Of a stretch of DNA of 43,121 nt, positions 7,648 to 16,913 are shown piece by piece. The translations under genes and the position numbers were made by a program. Below the pieces are notes generated by a model. It made no database searches and was not told the origin of the DNA. It saw only the letters and a program-made list of their open reading frames with translations. The stretch is from Hyphomicrobiales bacterium. Lineage in GTDB: Bacteria; Pseudomonadota; Alphaproteobacteria; Rhizobiales; Devosiaceae. The stretch is taken from the NCBI GenBank assembly GCA_015490455.1, contig WFXU01000037.1, positions 1-43,121 of the forward strand. Direction: 5' to 3'. Numbering within the stretch: position 1 is the stretch's first letter; each line of letters opens with the position of its first letter.

Positions 7648-8091
7648 ATGGTTGAATGTGACGTTGAATATGAAAAGGATAATATTTTTGCAAAAATATT
7701 GCGTAAAGAAATTCCAAATTTTACAGTCTATGAAAATGATAATATTTTGGTAATGATGGATATTATGCCCATGTCAAGGGGGCATTGTTTGCTATTGCCA
7801 AAAGCCCCATCGCGTAATCTTTTAGATGCTAATGATGAAGTTTTGGGAAAAATTTTACCGGCCATAAAAAAAGTAGCAAAAGCGGTTAAGAAAGCGATGA
7901 ATGCCGATGGAATAATAATAAAGCAATTTAACGAAGATGCAGCGGGGCAAACAGTTTATCATTTGCATTTTCACATCATCCCAGCCTATAGAGGAGAAAA
8001 ATTAGCCCGCCATGCAGATAGGAAGGAAGATAATGAAATATTGGCGGCAAGAGCAAAGGAAATTGCCAACTATATAGAAGAAATTGATTAG
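7648..8091 (+). CDS. HIT family hydrolase
   Basis: Histidine triad nucleotide-binding protein of 147 aa, of the Hint/HinT branch that hydrolyses purine nucleoside phosphoramidates and related AMP conjugates. The triad is HLHFHII near residues 110-116, preceded by the conserved DIMPMSRGHCLLLPK strand and a QTVYH segment. A Lys/Glu-rich C-terminal helix follows. The start at 7648 has GGAGAGG just upstream. An in-frame TTG at 7636 lies within that signal and is unlikely. It stands alone between the LysM gene and a convergent TRAP operon. Confidence 0.9.
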   Translation: MVECDVEYEKDNIFAKILRKEIPNFTVYENDNILVMMDIMPMSRGHCLLLPKAPSRNLLDANDEVLGKILPAIKKVAKAVKKAMNADGIIIKQFNEDAAGQTVYHLHFHIIPAYRGEKLARHADRKEDNEILAARAKEIANYIEEID

Positions 8092-8147
8092 TTAGTTGGA
8101 GATTAAGAATAAATGTTCAGTATATGCGCCGGGCGGTAGTCAGTTGG

Positions 8148-8314
8148 CCATGAAGAATTATTAACATATTGATATTTTTCTCCTTTTGAGCATTTAATAT
8201 TGCAAAATTTTATCTCTCTATATACAGTTTTCTTGTAATTTCGTATGGATATTTTTGCGATTTCTGACTTCTGACTTCTGATTTCTGCAAATATCAATAT
8301 AAAATTCTTTACGG
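8148..8314 (-). mobile_element. MITE-like element with inverted terminal repeats
   Basis: A 167-bp non-coding element bounded by imperfect inverted repeats. The left end (8148-8175) starts CCATGAAGAATT and ends ATATTGATAT. The right end (8291-8314), read on the minus strand, starts CCGTAAAGAATTTT and ends ATATTGATAT. Inside, read on the minus strand, are purine-rich units (CAGAAGT repeated), then the block shared with 1036-1149, including AAAAGGAG. Related copies: 1036-1177 (one end missing) and 42547-42612 (first end and purine units only). No transposase is encoded. A target-site duplication was not evident. It fills the gap between the HIT gene and the end of the TRAP operon. Confidence 0.65.
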
Positions 8315-8349
8315 AGAACTGTTGAGCTTTGCATTTAATTTACCTCAAA

Positions 8350-9759
8350 CTACCCACCCAGTAATAGGTTAGGCAAATAGAGCACAATAGCCGGAAAAGC
8401 AATTAGTCCGGCAATAGTTAAAGCATCAGCAACAAAAAATGGCGCCACTCCTCTAAACACATCCTGCACCGAAATATCAGGGCGCACACCCGCTACCACA
8501 AAACAATTTAATCCAATGGGTGGAGTTATAAGACATAACTCCGCCATTTTCACAACAATAATGCCAAACCAGATTGAAAGACCAACACTACCCATACCAA
8601 AAGCCGCATCGGCCGCAGCAACATTCTCCCCCCCATTAAGAGCAATAATTGCCGGATAAACAACGGGCAAAGTCAGCACCAGCATGCCGATTGCGTCCAT
8701 AAACATGCCAAGCACAGCATAGGCAAGTAAAATAAAAATCAAAATCACCATAGGGCTATAATCTAGCGAGGTTATCCAGTTGGAAAAAGCGCCGGGCAAA
8801 TCGGCAAAACCTAAAAAGCGCACATAAATTAATACGCCCCATATTATTGTAAAAATCATTACCGATAATTTAGCGGTTTCTAAAAGAGCACTTTTTAATT
8901 CCTTCCAGCGCATTCCCTTATAAAGGGCCATCAACAATACAACAAACGCCCCAAGCGCACCACCTTCTGTGGGTGTTCCCCAAGCATCACCACCAAATGG
9001 ATTATAAATAAAGAAAATAATAATCAAAATTACAAAGACAATGGGAAACACACCCGGAAGAGACGCAAATTTTTCCTTCCAGCTAAAGCCCTTAACGGGA
9101 GGGCCTAAATTTTTGAAAAAAACCGCCATGCCAACAATCATGGAGCCATAAATAATTGCCGAAAAAGCGCCGGGCAAAAAGCCAGCCAATAAAAGAGCGC
9201 CAACATCTTGCTCTACAATTATCGCATATATTACCAAAATTGCCGAAGGGGGAATTAGCGAAGCTAAAGTGCCAGCGGCGGCAACTACTCCGGCAGAAAA
9301 TTTCTTATCATAACCAATTTTTAGCATTTCCGGAATTGCAATTCGCGCAAAAACTGCTGACGTGGCAACAGAAGCGCCAGAAACAGCAGCAAAACCGGCC
9401 GTTGCAAATACGGTTGAAACTGCTAACCCACCCGGAAGCCAGGCAATCCAACGCTTAGCCGCCTCAAATAAAGTTCTGGTTAACCCCGCATAATAAGCCA
9501 AAAAGCCAATCAGAATGAATGTTGGGATAAGGGAAAGAGCCTGCATTGAAATTTTTGAATGAGGCACTTGCCCGGCGGTCTTAACGGCAATGGTCAGCGC
9601 CTTAAAAAATTTATCTTCTGCATAGCCAAATTTCGCCCAAAAAACCCACACCAAACCAACTAATCCGGCCAAAGCTGCAGCAAATCCCACCCGCATGCCA
9701 AGAATAACCAGAACCAGCATTCCAGAAGAAACAATAATGCCAATAGTGGTATTATCCAT
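8350..9759 (-). CDS. dctM: TRAP transporter large permease (DctM family)
   Basis: Main membrane subunit of a tripartite ATP-independent periplasmic transporter, which moves a carboxylate-type solute inward with sodium. The 469-aa protein is almost wholly hydrophobic, with about 12 membrane segments. Family stretches include TAGFAAVSGASVATSAVFARIA, in part GFAAVSGASVATSA, together with GTLASLIPPSAILVIY and GMFMDAIGMLVLTLP. The start is at 9759, where GGGGAAAAGG precedes ATG within the end of dctQ (8-bp overlap, hence translational coupling). It is the last gene of the dctP-dctQ-dctM operon. Substrate cannot be read from this subunit. Confidence 0.93.
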   Translation of the reverse strand: MDNTTIGIIVSSGMLVLVILGMRVGFAAALAGLVGLVWVFWAKFGYAEDKFFKALTIAVKTAGQVPHSKISMQALSLIPTFILIGFLAYYAGLTRTLFEAAKRWIAWLPGGLAVSTVFATAGFAAVSGASVATSAVFARIAIPEMLKIGYDKKFSAGVVAAAGTLASLIPPSAILVIYAIIVEQDVGALLLAGFLPGAFSAIIYGSMIVGMAVFFKNLGPPVKGFSWKEKFASLPGVFPIVFVILIIIFFIYNPFGGDAWGTPTEGGALGAFVVLLMALYKGMRWKELKSALLETAKLSVMIFTIIWGVLIYVRFLGFADLPGAFSNWITSLDYSPMVILIFILLAYAVLGMFMDAIGMLVLTLPVVYPAIIALNGGENVAAADAAFGMGSVGLSIWFGIIVVKMAELCLITPPIGLNCFVVAGVRPDISVQDVFRGVAPFFVADALTIAGLIAFPAIVLYLPNLLLGG

Positions 9760-10414
9760 TTTCCTTTTCCCCATTTTGGCCTGTTTCATCAAAGCCGGAT
9801 ACTGTTTCTGCCTCCTTAGCGGCAACTGTTGCCGCATCCTCAACCAAAGGCACAGCAACGGGATATTTAGTGCCGCTAATTATTGCGCTAGCATATCCCC
9901 ATAATTGCAGGAATAAGCGCATAACCAAAACTGAAAAAGCAACGGGAATTAATAATTTCATTGGCCATAGGGGAAGACGAATATCAAGCGAGCTGTCACG
10001 GCTCCATAAGGGTGCGGTTAAATCAAATGAGCGTAAAAAATGCGAAAAAGTGCCCCATACCAGCAGGATAAGTAAAATAAACATGGCCAAGCTAGTGATA
10101 AATTCAATTACCCACAGCAAGCGGCCAGAAATTTTCCCAACCACAATATCCATTCTAATATGCCCACCAACCCTTTGCACATAAGAAATGCCCATAAAGG
10201 CGATTAGCGGCATAACCTGCTCAATCCAGTCAACATAGCCGGCTAAGGGTTGGTTAAAAATATTGCGTCCACCAACGCTGACGACCGCAAGTAGCATTAA
10301 AGAAAAAACCGCAAGCCCGCTAATCAGAGCGAGCCAGCTTTCTAAGCGAAATAAATAGCGATCCAACCTACTTAACAAGGAGCCATCTTCAAGCACCGAT
10401 GAAGCACCAGCCAT
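9752..10414 (-). CDS. dctQ: TRAP transporter small permease (DctQ family)
   Basis: Four-helix membrane subunit that scaffolds DctM in the TRAP complex. It is 220 aa, with hydrophobic segments at about 26-50, 65-82, 102-125 and 152-172. The family's GRNIFNQPLAGYVDWIEQ-type motif (NIFNQPLAGYVDWIE) and the GGHIRMDIVVGKI loop are present. The C terminus beyond about 180 is an Ala/Glu/Asn-rich tail, longer than usual. GGGAGAG lies 5 nt before the start. A strong stem-loop separates it from dctP upstream. Confidence 0.92.
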   Translation of the reverse strand: MAGASSVLEDGSLLSRLDRYLFRLESWLALISGLAVFSLMLLAVVSVGGRNIFNQPLAGYVDWIEQVMPLIAFMGISYVQRVGGHIRMDIVVGKISGRLLWVIEFITSLAMFILLILLVWGTFSHFLRSFDLTAPLWSRDSSLDIRLPLWPMKLLIPVAFSVLVMRLFLQLWGYASAIISGTKYPVAVPLVEDAATVAAKEAETVSGFDETGQNGEKENG

Positions 10415-10434
10415 TTATCTCTCCCTCAAAAGAC

Positions 10435-10461
10435 TTCGCCGCTATTAAATATAGCGGCGAA
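10435..10461 (-). promoter_or_regulatory. Stem-loop between dctP and dctQ
   Basis: TTCGCCGCTAT and ATAGCGGCGAA form a perfect 11-bp stem around a 5-nt loop. It lies between the dctP stop and the dctQ ribosome binding site and lacks a good T tract. It probably protects the dctP mRNA 3' end or attenuates the permease genes, so that the binding protein is made in excess. Confidence 0.75.
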
Positions 10462-10469
10462 AATAATCT

Positions 10470-11483
10470 CTATTTTGTTTCTGCAACTAAGCTGGTTACA
10501 AGATCATAAAGCTCTTGTGCGGGTAAGCCGCGCGCATTATTTTCTTCAATCCATGCTTTAGCTGCAGGACCGGCAACTGCTTCTCTAAAGGCTGCCAATT
10601 CCTCTTCACTATAGGTAATTTTTTCAATGGATTTTTCTTCCAATAGCGGCCACCAAGCATCCATTGTTTTGCCATTATAGGACTCTATATAATAATCCAG
10701 CGCCTCATCAACCGAACCTAATAATGCCTGGCGGTTTTCTTCGCTTAATTCATTAAGAGCATCAGTATTAACAACAACGGGGCAATTTACCGTGCCTGGA
10801 TTAAGATTTGTTGTCCACCATTTTGCGCTTTCAACCGTGCCGAAAGACATATGCGCATGTGGGGCAAAGGCGACGGCTTTTACTACACCACTATCTAATG
10901 CCTGACGCACTTCAGAAGCTGACATTGAAGTCGGAACAGCGCCAAGAGCTGCCATTGCCTTACCAATACCACCGGTTGCGCGTACCGTTAAGCCTTTATA
11001 ATCAGCCAAAGTGCGAGGAGCATCACCAACACCAGCAATATTATATTGTGGCAAAGGTGAAGGCATTAAAAGTGTTGCATTCCAGCGCGCCAAATCTTTT
11101 ACAACTGCGGGATGTTTATAAACAGCCTGCGATATTTCGCGCTCCTGCTCTAATGTTGACACTCCAAGAAATGGCAACTCTAATACAGTAATTGAAGGAT
11201 TTTTATCAGCGTGATAGCCGGCACAAAATTGCGCCATTTCAAATGCGCCAATAGAAATACCATCAAGATTTTCCTTATTTTTGGATAGACCGCCATAAGA
11301 AAGGTTCAGTGTAAATTCACCATTGGTTTTTTCGCTAACCAGTTCGGCTAGCTTTTCAATATGTGCGGTGAAAGCGCGAGGCTTTCCCCAAAGAGAAACA
11401 TTCCACTCAACAGCAACTGCCTCACCGACAAATGCCAGTGATACCAAGCAAATAGCGGTTGTTTTAAGTAAGTTTTTTTTCAT
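10470..11483 (-). CDS. dctP: TRAP transporter substrate-binding protein (DctP family)
   Basis: Periplasmic binding protein of 337 aa that captures the solute and delivers it to DctQM. The signal peptide covers about residues 1-24 (MKKN start, hydrophobic core, cut near AVAVE). Family features are LTVRATGG, with the Arg that binds the ligand carboxylate, followed by the LGAVPTSMSASEVRQALDSG helix (key part SASEVRQALDSG). GGGAGGA lies upstream of the ATG. A small inverted repeat, AGCCC/GGGCT, sits in the leader at 11508-11522. The ligand is probably an organic acid but cannot be specified. The gene directly follows an IS481 remnant. Confidence 0.93.
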   Translation of the reverse strand: MKKNLLKTTAICLVSLAFVGEAVAVEWNVSLWGKPRAFTAHIEKLAELVSEKTNGEFTLNLSYGGLSKNKENLDGISIGAFEMAQFCAGYHADKNPSITVLELPFLGVSTLEQEREISQAVYKHPAVVKDLARWNATLLMPSPLPQYNIAGVGDAPRTLADYKGLTVRATGGIGKAMAALGAVPTSMSASEVRQALDSGVVKAVAFAPHAHMSFGTVESAKWWTTNLNPGTVNCPVVVNTDALNELSEENRQALLGSVDEALDYYIESYNGKTMDAWWPLLEEKSIEKITYSEEELAAFREAVAGPAAKAWIEENNARGLPAQELYDLVTSLVAETK

Positions 11484-11652
11484 TTAATCCTCCCAGAAAG
11501 ATATATGAGCCCGGCAAGGGCTATTAGATTATTATTGTAAAGAAATAAATCAAGCAAACTATGAAGAAATCCGCCTATGCAACAGCTAAATCCTGCGGAT
11601 TTTTGCTCAAATGTGCTAAAATCATAAAAGGGCAAACCAAGCCTAGCTATAG
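11484..11652. other. Leader and promoter region of the TRAP operon
   Basis: AT-rich, non-coding. It contains the dctP ribosome binding site and the short inverted repeat at 11508-11522. No confident promoter was assigned. Confidence 0.4.
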
Positions 11653-12205
11653 CTGACTGACTTTGCCAACCCTAACGCCCTGTATGGACTCAGCAAACTC
11701 TCTTTATGGTGGCTGCGACTTGGTGTTAATATTGAGCGAATTAAGCCCGGAAATCCTCAGCAAAACGGTAAACATGAACCTATGCACAGAACGTTGAATC
11801 AGGAAACCGCAAAACCTACCACATTTAATCTTTTGCAACAGCGGGAGAAGTTTGATGGCTTCAGGGAAGTATACAATAACCAGCGTCAGCATTAGGGCAT
11901 TGCCATGAAATATCCAGCAGAGCTGTATACACCTTCTGTCAGGGCTCACAGCGGATTGCCCGATGTGGACTATTCCTTTGCCGATAAAACCGTAACTGTC
12001 ATACAGTGCGGCAGAATCTGCATGAATAACAGAAAATCAACGTAACCAGTGTATTAGTAGGGCAAAATGTAGGAATTACCCAAACTGATGATAGATATGG
12101 CTTGTCCGGTTCATGAAATATAATATAGGATATTTTGATGAAACAAGCTGTCGGTTAGAATCAATAAACAACCCGTTTAACAATAATCTCCTTACCATCT
12201 CTCAA
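11653..12205 (+). pseudogene. IS481-family transposase remnant (C-terminal half)
   Basis: Translation of the plus strand gives the C-terminal half of an IS481-type rve integrase. NALYGLSKLSLWWLRLG is followed by IERIKPGNPQQNGKHEPMH, where the Glu is the last catalytic acid of the DDE triad, then NLLQQREKFDGF, KYPAELYTPS, and GYFDETSCRLESINNPF. The frame from 11668 is broken by a TAG stop at 11893-11895, a frameshift near 12031-12040 and another near 12091-12098. The N-terminal half with the first two catalytic acids is absent and no inverted repeats are visible. It is an old, dead insertion next to a tRNA gene. Confidence 0.88.
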
Positions 12206-12223
12206 GAATATACCAAGCGGGGA

Positions 12224-12299
<76 letters not shown>

Positions 12300-12385
12300 C
12301 TAACCTAAAAAGAAAGTGAACATAAATGTTCTAAAGAGCTTCAATATTGTTTATTATCCTATTAGTCAACTTTTCTTTTCAAAAA

Positions 12386-12416
12386 ATTAAAAAGGCTCCA
12401 AAATGGAGCCTTAAAT
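12386..12416 (-). terminator. Rho-independent terminator after the HU gene
   Basis: On the minus strand AAGGCTCC, a TTTT loop, GGAGCCTT and a T-rich run form a standard terminator, starting about 42 nt after the HU stop codon. Confidence 0.85.
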
Positions 12417-12457
12417 TTAGTAAATTTCTGAGCCTATTTGGCCCAGCTATTAGTTTG

Positions 12458-12730
12458 TTAGTTTAGAGCGTCTTTTAGCCCCTTACCGGCCTTAAATTTA
12501 GCCTGGTTAGAAGCCGGGATATCGATAGTTGCGCCAGTAGAAGGGTTACGTCCCTTACTTGCCTTGCGGCGAGAAACGGCAAATGTACCAAACCCAATAA
12601 GACGAACATCATCCCCACTTTTAAGAGCCTCGGTGATTGACTCTAACACCGCATCCACAGCCTTTGCTGCATCTGCTTTTGAAATGCCTGCTTTTTCAGC
12701 AACCGCTGAGCTTAATTCATTCTTGTTCAT
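12458..12730 (-). CDS. hup: HU family DNA-binding protein
   Basis: Histone-like nucleoid protein of 90 aa that binds and bends DNA as a dimer. The whole fold is visible: an N-terminal helical dimerisation part (MNKNELSSAVAEKAGISKAD), the IGFGTF core, and the beta arm with RKASKGRNPSTGATIDIPAS, whose Asn-Pro intercalates into DNA. AAGGAA lies 6 nt before the ATG. It has its own terminator. It lies downstream of lon in the same orientation, with a pump gene inserted between, whereas lon-hup adjacency is usual. Confidence 0.95.
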   Translation of the reverse strand: MNKNELSSAVAEKAGISKADAAKAVDAVLESITEALKSGDDVRLIGFGTFAVSRRKASKGRNPSTGATIDIPASNQAKFKAGKGLKDALN

Positions 12731-12864
12731 TATATTTCCTTAATCTGCTTCTCTCGCCCCAAATGAAGCGAATCTGGTGCCGCCATAATTTTGTGATTCT
12801 TTGATTTTGGCAAGGAAAACCAGCATTTTATGTCTTTTTTCAACCAAAATAGATAGATATTTAC

Positions 12865-14100
12865 CTATTTTTGCTTATTTTTACTTCTTTGCCAGACCGT
12901 GCCACCAAAAATTATGATTGGTAACATTAAAATATATAAGAAAAGCGCTATTAACCAAATGGCCCCAGGCCAATATTCGCGTAATATTGAATAAATAAAG
13001 GTAAAGAAAATAGGACCCAAAACCGCCGCTAAGCTAGCTAAAGACATCAGAACTCCCTGCAATCTGCCCTGATCATTTTCATCTATTTTTGCAGTTAATA
13101 ATGATTGTAAAGCGGGCCCACCTACCTCTCCCAAAGAAAAAATTGGTAATAAGAGAAATATTACCCACCATTTAGTGGTAAAGGCGATTATAAATAGTGC
13201 GATCATTTCAAAAATTAAACTATAAATTATTGCTTTCTTTTCGCCAAGCCAATTTGTTGCTGGCCCCGCTAATATTGCCTGCGCACCGGCTTGAAATAAA
13301 CCATAGGCGGTTAAAGAAATGCCAATCATTAAAGATGACCAGGCAAATTGATCTTTTGTAAATAACACCCAAATGGTTGAATAAATCGTGCCTACAAAAG
13401 AAAAACCAATAAATATTATCAATAAATCTCTTAAAAAACCCAGTTTTAATGCCCAAATTATCGGTGCAAATGGATTTAGCTTTTTAATGTTAAATTTTGC
13501 TATTGGAGCAGTTTTTCTTTTTTTTCTTCCCTTTGCCATGAGCAATTGCGGATGAGATTCGGTTAATAAAAATAAGGCAAGGACAAAATTTAATCCATTC
13601 AATATTGCCGCTGCAAGAAATGGAGCTCTAATCCATATTTCTCCTAATATCCCTCCCAGAGCCGGCCCAATAATAAAACCTACCCCAAAACAAGCATAAA
13701 GAAGACCAAAATATTTTGCTCTTTCCTCCTCACTGGAAATATCGGTAATATAGGCAGAAGCCACAGCCATACTGGCCGCTGTCATTCCGGCAATTAAGCG
13801 GGCAATAACCAAAATAACAAGATTTGGAGTAAAACTCATAATTAAATAATCAATTGCCGCCCCGCCCATAGCCAACATTAAAACTGGTTTTCTTCCCAAC
13901 CTGTCAGAAAGAGCACCAAGAAAAGGAGCGAAAAGAAAAAGCATAAAAGCATGGCCAGCCAAAATAAAACCATAAAGAAGGGAAATATCGCTTAATTGCG
14001 TAATTTCAAATAATAAGTCCGGTAAAATTGGAAAAATAATACCTATTCCAATGGCATCAATCGTAACCGAAAGTAGGATTATAAAGAGCGCCTTTTTCAT
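12865..14100 (-). CDS. MFS efflux transporter, TetA/TCR-like
   Basis: A 12-helix major facilitator of 411 aa in the drug/proton antiporter group closest to tetracycline exporters. Motif A, GALSDRLGRKP, joins helices 2 and 3. DAIGIGIIFPILPDLL in helix 1 and the ARLIAGMTAAS stretch with the helix 5 motif GFIIGPALGGILG (motif C) match the Tet(A) pattern. A Lys/Arg-rich loop (KGRKKRKTA) lies between helices 6 and 7. GAGGGA precedes the ATG. No TetR gene is adjacent, so regulation is unknown; a CCTCAC/GTGAGG inverted repeat lies upstream at 14117-14138. It interrupts the usual lon-hup order. Actual substrates are unknown; housekeeping relatives are common and resistance is not implied. Confidence 0.88.
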   Translation of the reverse strand: MKKALFIILLSVTIDAIGIGIIFPILPDLLFEITQLSDISLLYGFILAGHAFMLFLFAPFLGALSDRLGRKPVLMLAMGGAAIDYLIMSFTPNLVILVIARLIAGMTAASMAVASAYITDISSEEERAKYFGLLYACFGVGFIIGPALGGILGEIWIRAPFLAAAILNGLNFVLALFLLTESHPQLLMAKGRKKRKTAPIAKFNIKKLNPFAPIIWALKLGFLRDLLIIFIGFSFVGTIYSTIWVLFTKDQFAWSSLMIGISLTAYGLFQAGAQAILAGPATNWLGEKKAIIYSLIFEMIALFIIAFTTKWWVIFLLLPIFSLGEVGGPALQSLLTAKIDENDQGRLQGVLMSLASLAAVLGPIFFTFIYSILREYWPGAIWLIALFLYILMLPIIIFGGTVWQRSKNKQK

Positions 14101-14116
14101 TTGTCCCTCAATTATC

Positions 14117-14138
14117 CCTCACATTGCAAAAAGTGAGG
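14117..14138. promoter_or_regulatory. Inverted repeat upstream of the MFS gene
   Basis: CCTCAC and GTGAGG are separated by 10 A/T-rich bases. They lie between the lon terminator and the MFS ribosome binding site. This could be an operator or an RNA hairpin. The evidence is position and symmetry only. Confidence 0.35.
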
Positions 14139-14142
14139 TCCT

Positions 14143-14172
14143 AAAATAAAGGCGCATTTAACTGCGCCTTAA
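14143..14172 (-). terminator. Rho-independent terminator after lon
   Basis: On the minus strand AAGGCGCA and TGCGCCTT enclose a short loop and are followed by TATTTTAGG, about 58 nt after the lon stop. The MFS gene beyond must therefore have its own promoter. Confidence 0.8.
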
Positions 14173-14229
14173 TTAGCAGCCTCTAAACTACTTTCATTTC
14201 TTGCTGGCTTCCTTTGCAAACCTATCAAG

Positions 14230-16656
14230 TCAATGGGCTAAGGTAGAGGGCTTTTCCTCCTCTTTATCGCTTAAGGCAACCTTAGCCTCTTGTTCAAAAT
14301 CCCATTCAATTGGCTCGGGTTGGCGCACAAGCGCATGTTTAAGCACTTCATCCATCCGCGAAACAGGAACAATCTCTAATCCCTTTTTAACGCTTTCAGG
14401 CAGCTCCTTTAGATCTTTGACATTCTCTTCAGGAATAAGAACCTTTTTAATCCCTCCCCTTAAAGCCGCTAAAAGTTTTTCTTTAAGGCCGCCAATTTGT
14501 AAAACGCGTCCACGTAAGGTAACTTCACCAGTCATTGCGACATCATGGCGAACCGGAATTTCAGTCATAATTGAAACAATCGCCGTTGCCATAGCAATGC
14601 CCGCCGATGGGCCATCCTTTGGTGTGGCACCTTCTGGCACATGCACGTGAATATCGCGTGTTTCAAACATTGTTGGCTTAATGCCAAAATCTATGCAGCG
14701 CGAATGAACGTAAGAATTGGCCGCAGAAATGCTTTCTTTCATAACATCTTTCAGATTACCCGTAACGGTCATTTTTCCCTTACCCGGTGTTATGACGCCC
14801 TCAATAGAAAGCAAAACCCCTCCAACCGCCGTCCAGGCAAGACCCGTAACTAGTCCAACTTGCGCTTCTTCTTCAATTTCACCATGCTTAAATGGTGCAG
14901 GACCAAGATATTCTTCTAAGATTTTTGCACTTATGGTAATTTTCTTCTTTTTGGAAATAGTAAGATCTTTAACGCTTTTACGCATTAATTTGGCTATTTC
15001 CCGCTTAAGATTTCTAACTCCGGCCTCACGTGTATAGCGCTGAATTAAAGCCAATAAAGAAGATTTAGGCAAAATAAATTCTTCTTTAGTCAGACCATGC
15101 TCTTTTAGAGATGCCGGTATTAAATGGCGTTGGGCTATTTCAAATTTTTCTTCCTCAGTATAGCCGGAAATACGAATAATTTCCATCCTATCCATTAGTG
15201 GAGCGGGAATATTAAGCGTATTTGAAGTTGTCACAAACATTACATCAGAAAGATCATAATCTACCTCTAAATAATGATCGGCAAATCTATTATTCTGCTC
15301 CGGATCCAATACTTCAAGCAAAGCAGAAGAGGGGTCTCCACGAAAATCCATGCCCATTTTGTCAATTTCATCTAGCAAAAATAACGGATTGCTTTTGCCC
15401 GCCTTTTTCATTGACTGGATTACTTTTCCAGGCATTGAGCCAATATATGTTCTTCTGTGACCGCGAATTTCAGCCTCATCGCGAACGCCACCAAGAGCCA
15501 TTCGCACAAATTCACGCCCCGTCGCGCGGGCAATAGATTGCCCCAATGAAGTTTTACCAACACCGGGAGGGCCAACCAGACAAAGAATCGGTCCCTTTAA
15601 CTTACCGGTCCTTGATTGCACGGCTAAATATTCAATTATTCTCTCCTTGACTTTTTCTAGCCCATAATGATCTTCATCAAGCACTTTTTGCGCAAATTTT
15701 AGATCTTTATTGACTTTAGACTTTTTGTTCCAGGGAATATTTAACAGCCAATCTAAATAATTGCGAACAACAGTTGCCTCAGCCGACATGGGAGACATTT
15801 GCTTAAGTTTTTTAAGTTCGGCATTAGCCTTTTGTCTTGCTTCCTTACTTAATTTTATTTTTTTAATTTTTTTCTCAAGCTCTTTAATATCTGATGCACT
15901 ATCATCACCATCACCCAATTCACGCTGAATAGCCTTCATTTGCTCATTTAGATAATATTCGCGCTGGGTTTTTTCCATTTGGTGCTTAACCCGCCCACGA
16001 ATACGCTTTTCTACCTGCAGCACGCCAATTTCGCCTTCCATAATTTCCAAAATTTTGGTAAATCTTTGGGCAACAGAAATGGAACTTAATAATTTTTGTT
16101 TTTCCTGAATTTTAATCAGCAAGTGCGAGGCTATTGTATCGGCCAATTTTGAATAATCATCAATTTGCGCTACAGCTGCAACGACTTCGCTGGATATTTT
16201 TTTATTTAATTTTACGTAATTCTCAAATTCTTTTAAGGCCGAGCGGGCAAAAGCCTTTATTTCAATTATATCTTCTTCAGGCTCAACCAAATTTATTGCC
16301 CTTGCTTCAAAATAATCTTCGGTTTGCAAAAATTCTTCTATTTTTGCCCTTTTAACCCCCTCAACCAGAACTTTAACCGTGCCATCGGGTAATTTTAACA
16401 GCTGTAAAATTGAAGCCACCGTGCCATATTTATGAATATCCTCAGGTTTAGGATCATCATCCTGAGCATTTTTTTGGGTAGCAACCAAAATATGTTTATC
16501 ATCGCGCATAACTTCTTCTAGCGCCCTGACAGACTTCTCCCGCCCGACAAAAAGCGGAACAATCATTCCGGGAAAAACCACAATATCACGCAATGGCAAT
16601 ACTGGATAAATAGTTTCTCTATCCATCTTCAATGTTTCTTTGTCTAAATCAGGCAT
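14230..16656 (-). CDS. lon: Endopeptidase La, ATP-dependent Lon protease
   Basis: Hexameric cytosolic AAA+ protease that removes misfolded and regulatory proteins; in Caulobacter relatives it degrades CcrM and DnaA. The 808-aa protein has the N-terminal LON substrate domain ([15 protein letters not shown] onwards), a coiled-coil region, an AAA+ module with Walker [10 protein letters not shown] and Walker [10 protein letters not shown], and the C-terminal protease. There the nucleophile Ser is in [12 protein letters not shown] and the Lys in the [17 protein letters not shown] region. The start at 16656 was chosen because GGAAAGGAAG lies 7 nt upstream; an upstream ATG would add 16 unconserved residues. 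It is third in clpP-clpX-lon. Confidence 0.96.
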   Translation of the reverse strand: MPDLDKETLKMDRETIYPVLPLRDIVVFPGMIVPLFVGREKSVRALEEVMRDDKHILVATQKNAQDDDPKPEDIHKYGTVASILQLLKLPDGTVKVLVEGVKRAKIEEFLQTEDYFEARAINLVEPEEDIIEIKAFARSALKEFENYVKLNKKISSEVVAAVAQIDDYSKLADTIASHLLIKIQEKQKLLSSISVAQRFTKILEIMEGEIGVLQVEKRIRGRVKHQMEKTQREYYLNEQMKAIQRELGDGDDSASDIKELEKKIKKIKLSKEARQKANAELKKLKQMSPMSAEATVVRNYLDWLLNIPWNKKSKVNKDLKFAQKVLDEDHYGLEKVKERIIEYLAVQSRTGKLKGPILCLVGPPGVGKTSLGQSIARATGREFVRMALGGVRDEAEIRGHRRTYIGSMPGKVIQSMKKAGKSNPLFLLDEIDKMGMDFRGDPSSALLEVLDPEQNNRFADHYLEVDYDLSDVMFVTTSNTLNIPAPLMDRMEIIRISGYTEEEKFEIAQRHLIPASLKEHGLTKEEFILPKSSLLALIQRYTREAGVRNLKREIAKLMRKSVKDLTISKKKKITISAKILEEYLGPAPFKHGEIEEEAQVGLVTGLAWTAVGGVLLSIEGVITPGKGKMTVTGNLKDVMKESISAANSYVHSRCIDFGIKPTMFETRDIHVHVPEGATPKDGPSAGIAMATAIVSIMTEIPVRHDVAMTGEVTLRGRVLQIGGLKEKLLAALRGGIKKVLIPEENVKDLKELPESVKKGLEIVPVSRMDEVLKHALVRQPEPIEWDFEQEAKVALSDKEEEKPSTLAH

Positions 16657-16913
16657 ATATCTTCCTTTCCAGACCACAGTTTGCAATATGCAACAGCCCA
16701 GCAATATCTATTAAGACGTCATTATGGTCAATTTTATTTGATTCTAACAATAGATAGGTTTATTTTTTCACTCTGCAAGAGAGGAATAATAATTTGCTCA
16801 AAATTACGAGCCCAAACTAAGACTTTAATCAATAGTTTAAGATTATCGCCACCCGTTAAATCAAATAATGAAAATCGCACTAATTACGCTTTTTCTTCTT
16901 GCCTTCATTTTCG

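Noticed and set aside
8103-8297. 64-aa minus-strand frame across the MITE-like element
   Set aside because: It runs through the inverted ends and purine repeats and has no recognisable product; the related element at 1036 does not keep it.
12865-14100. Acquired tetracycline resistance gene
   Set aside because: There is no TetR partner or intact mobile element, and codon and base use look like the neighbours; TetA-like MFS pumps are common chromosomal genes.
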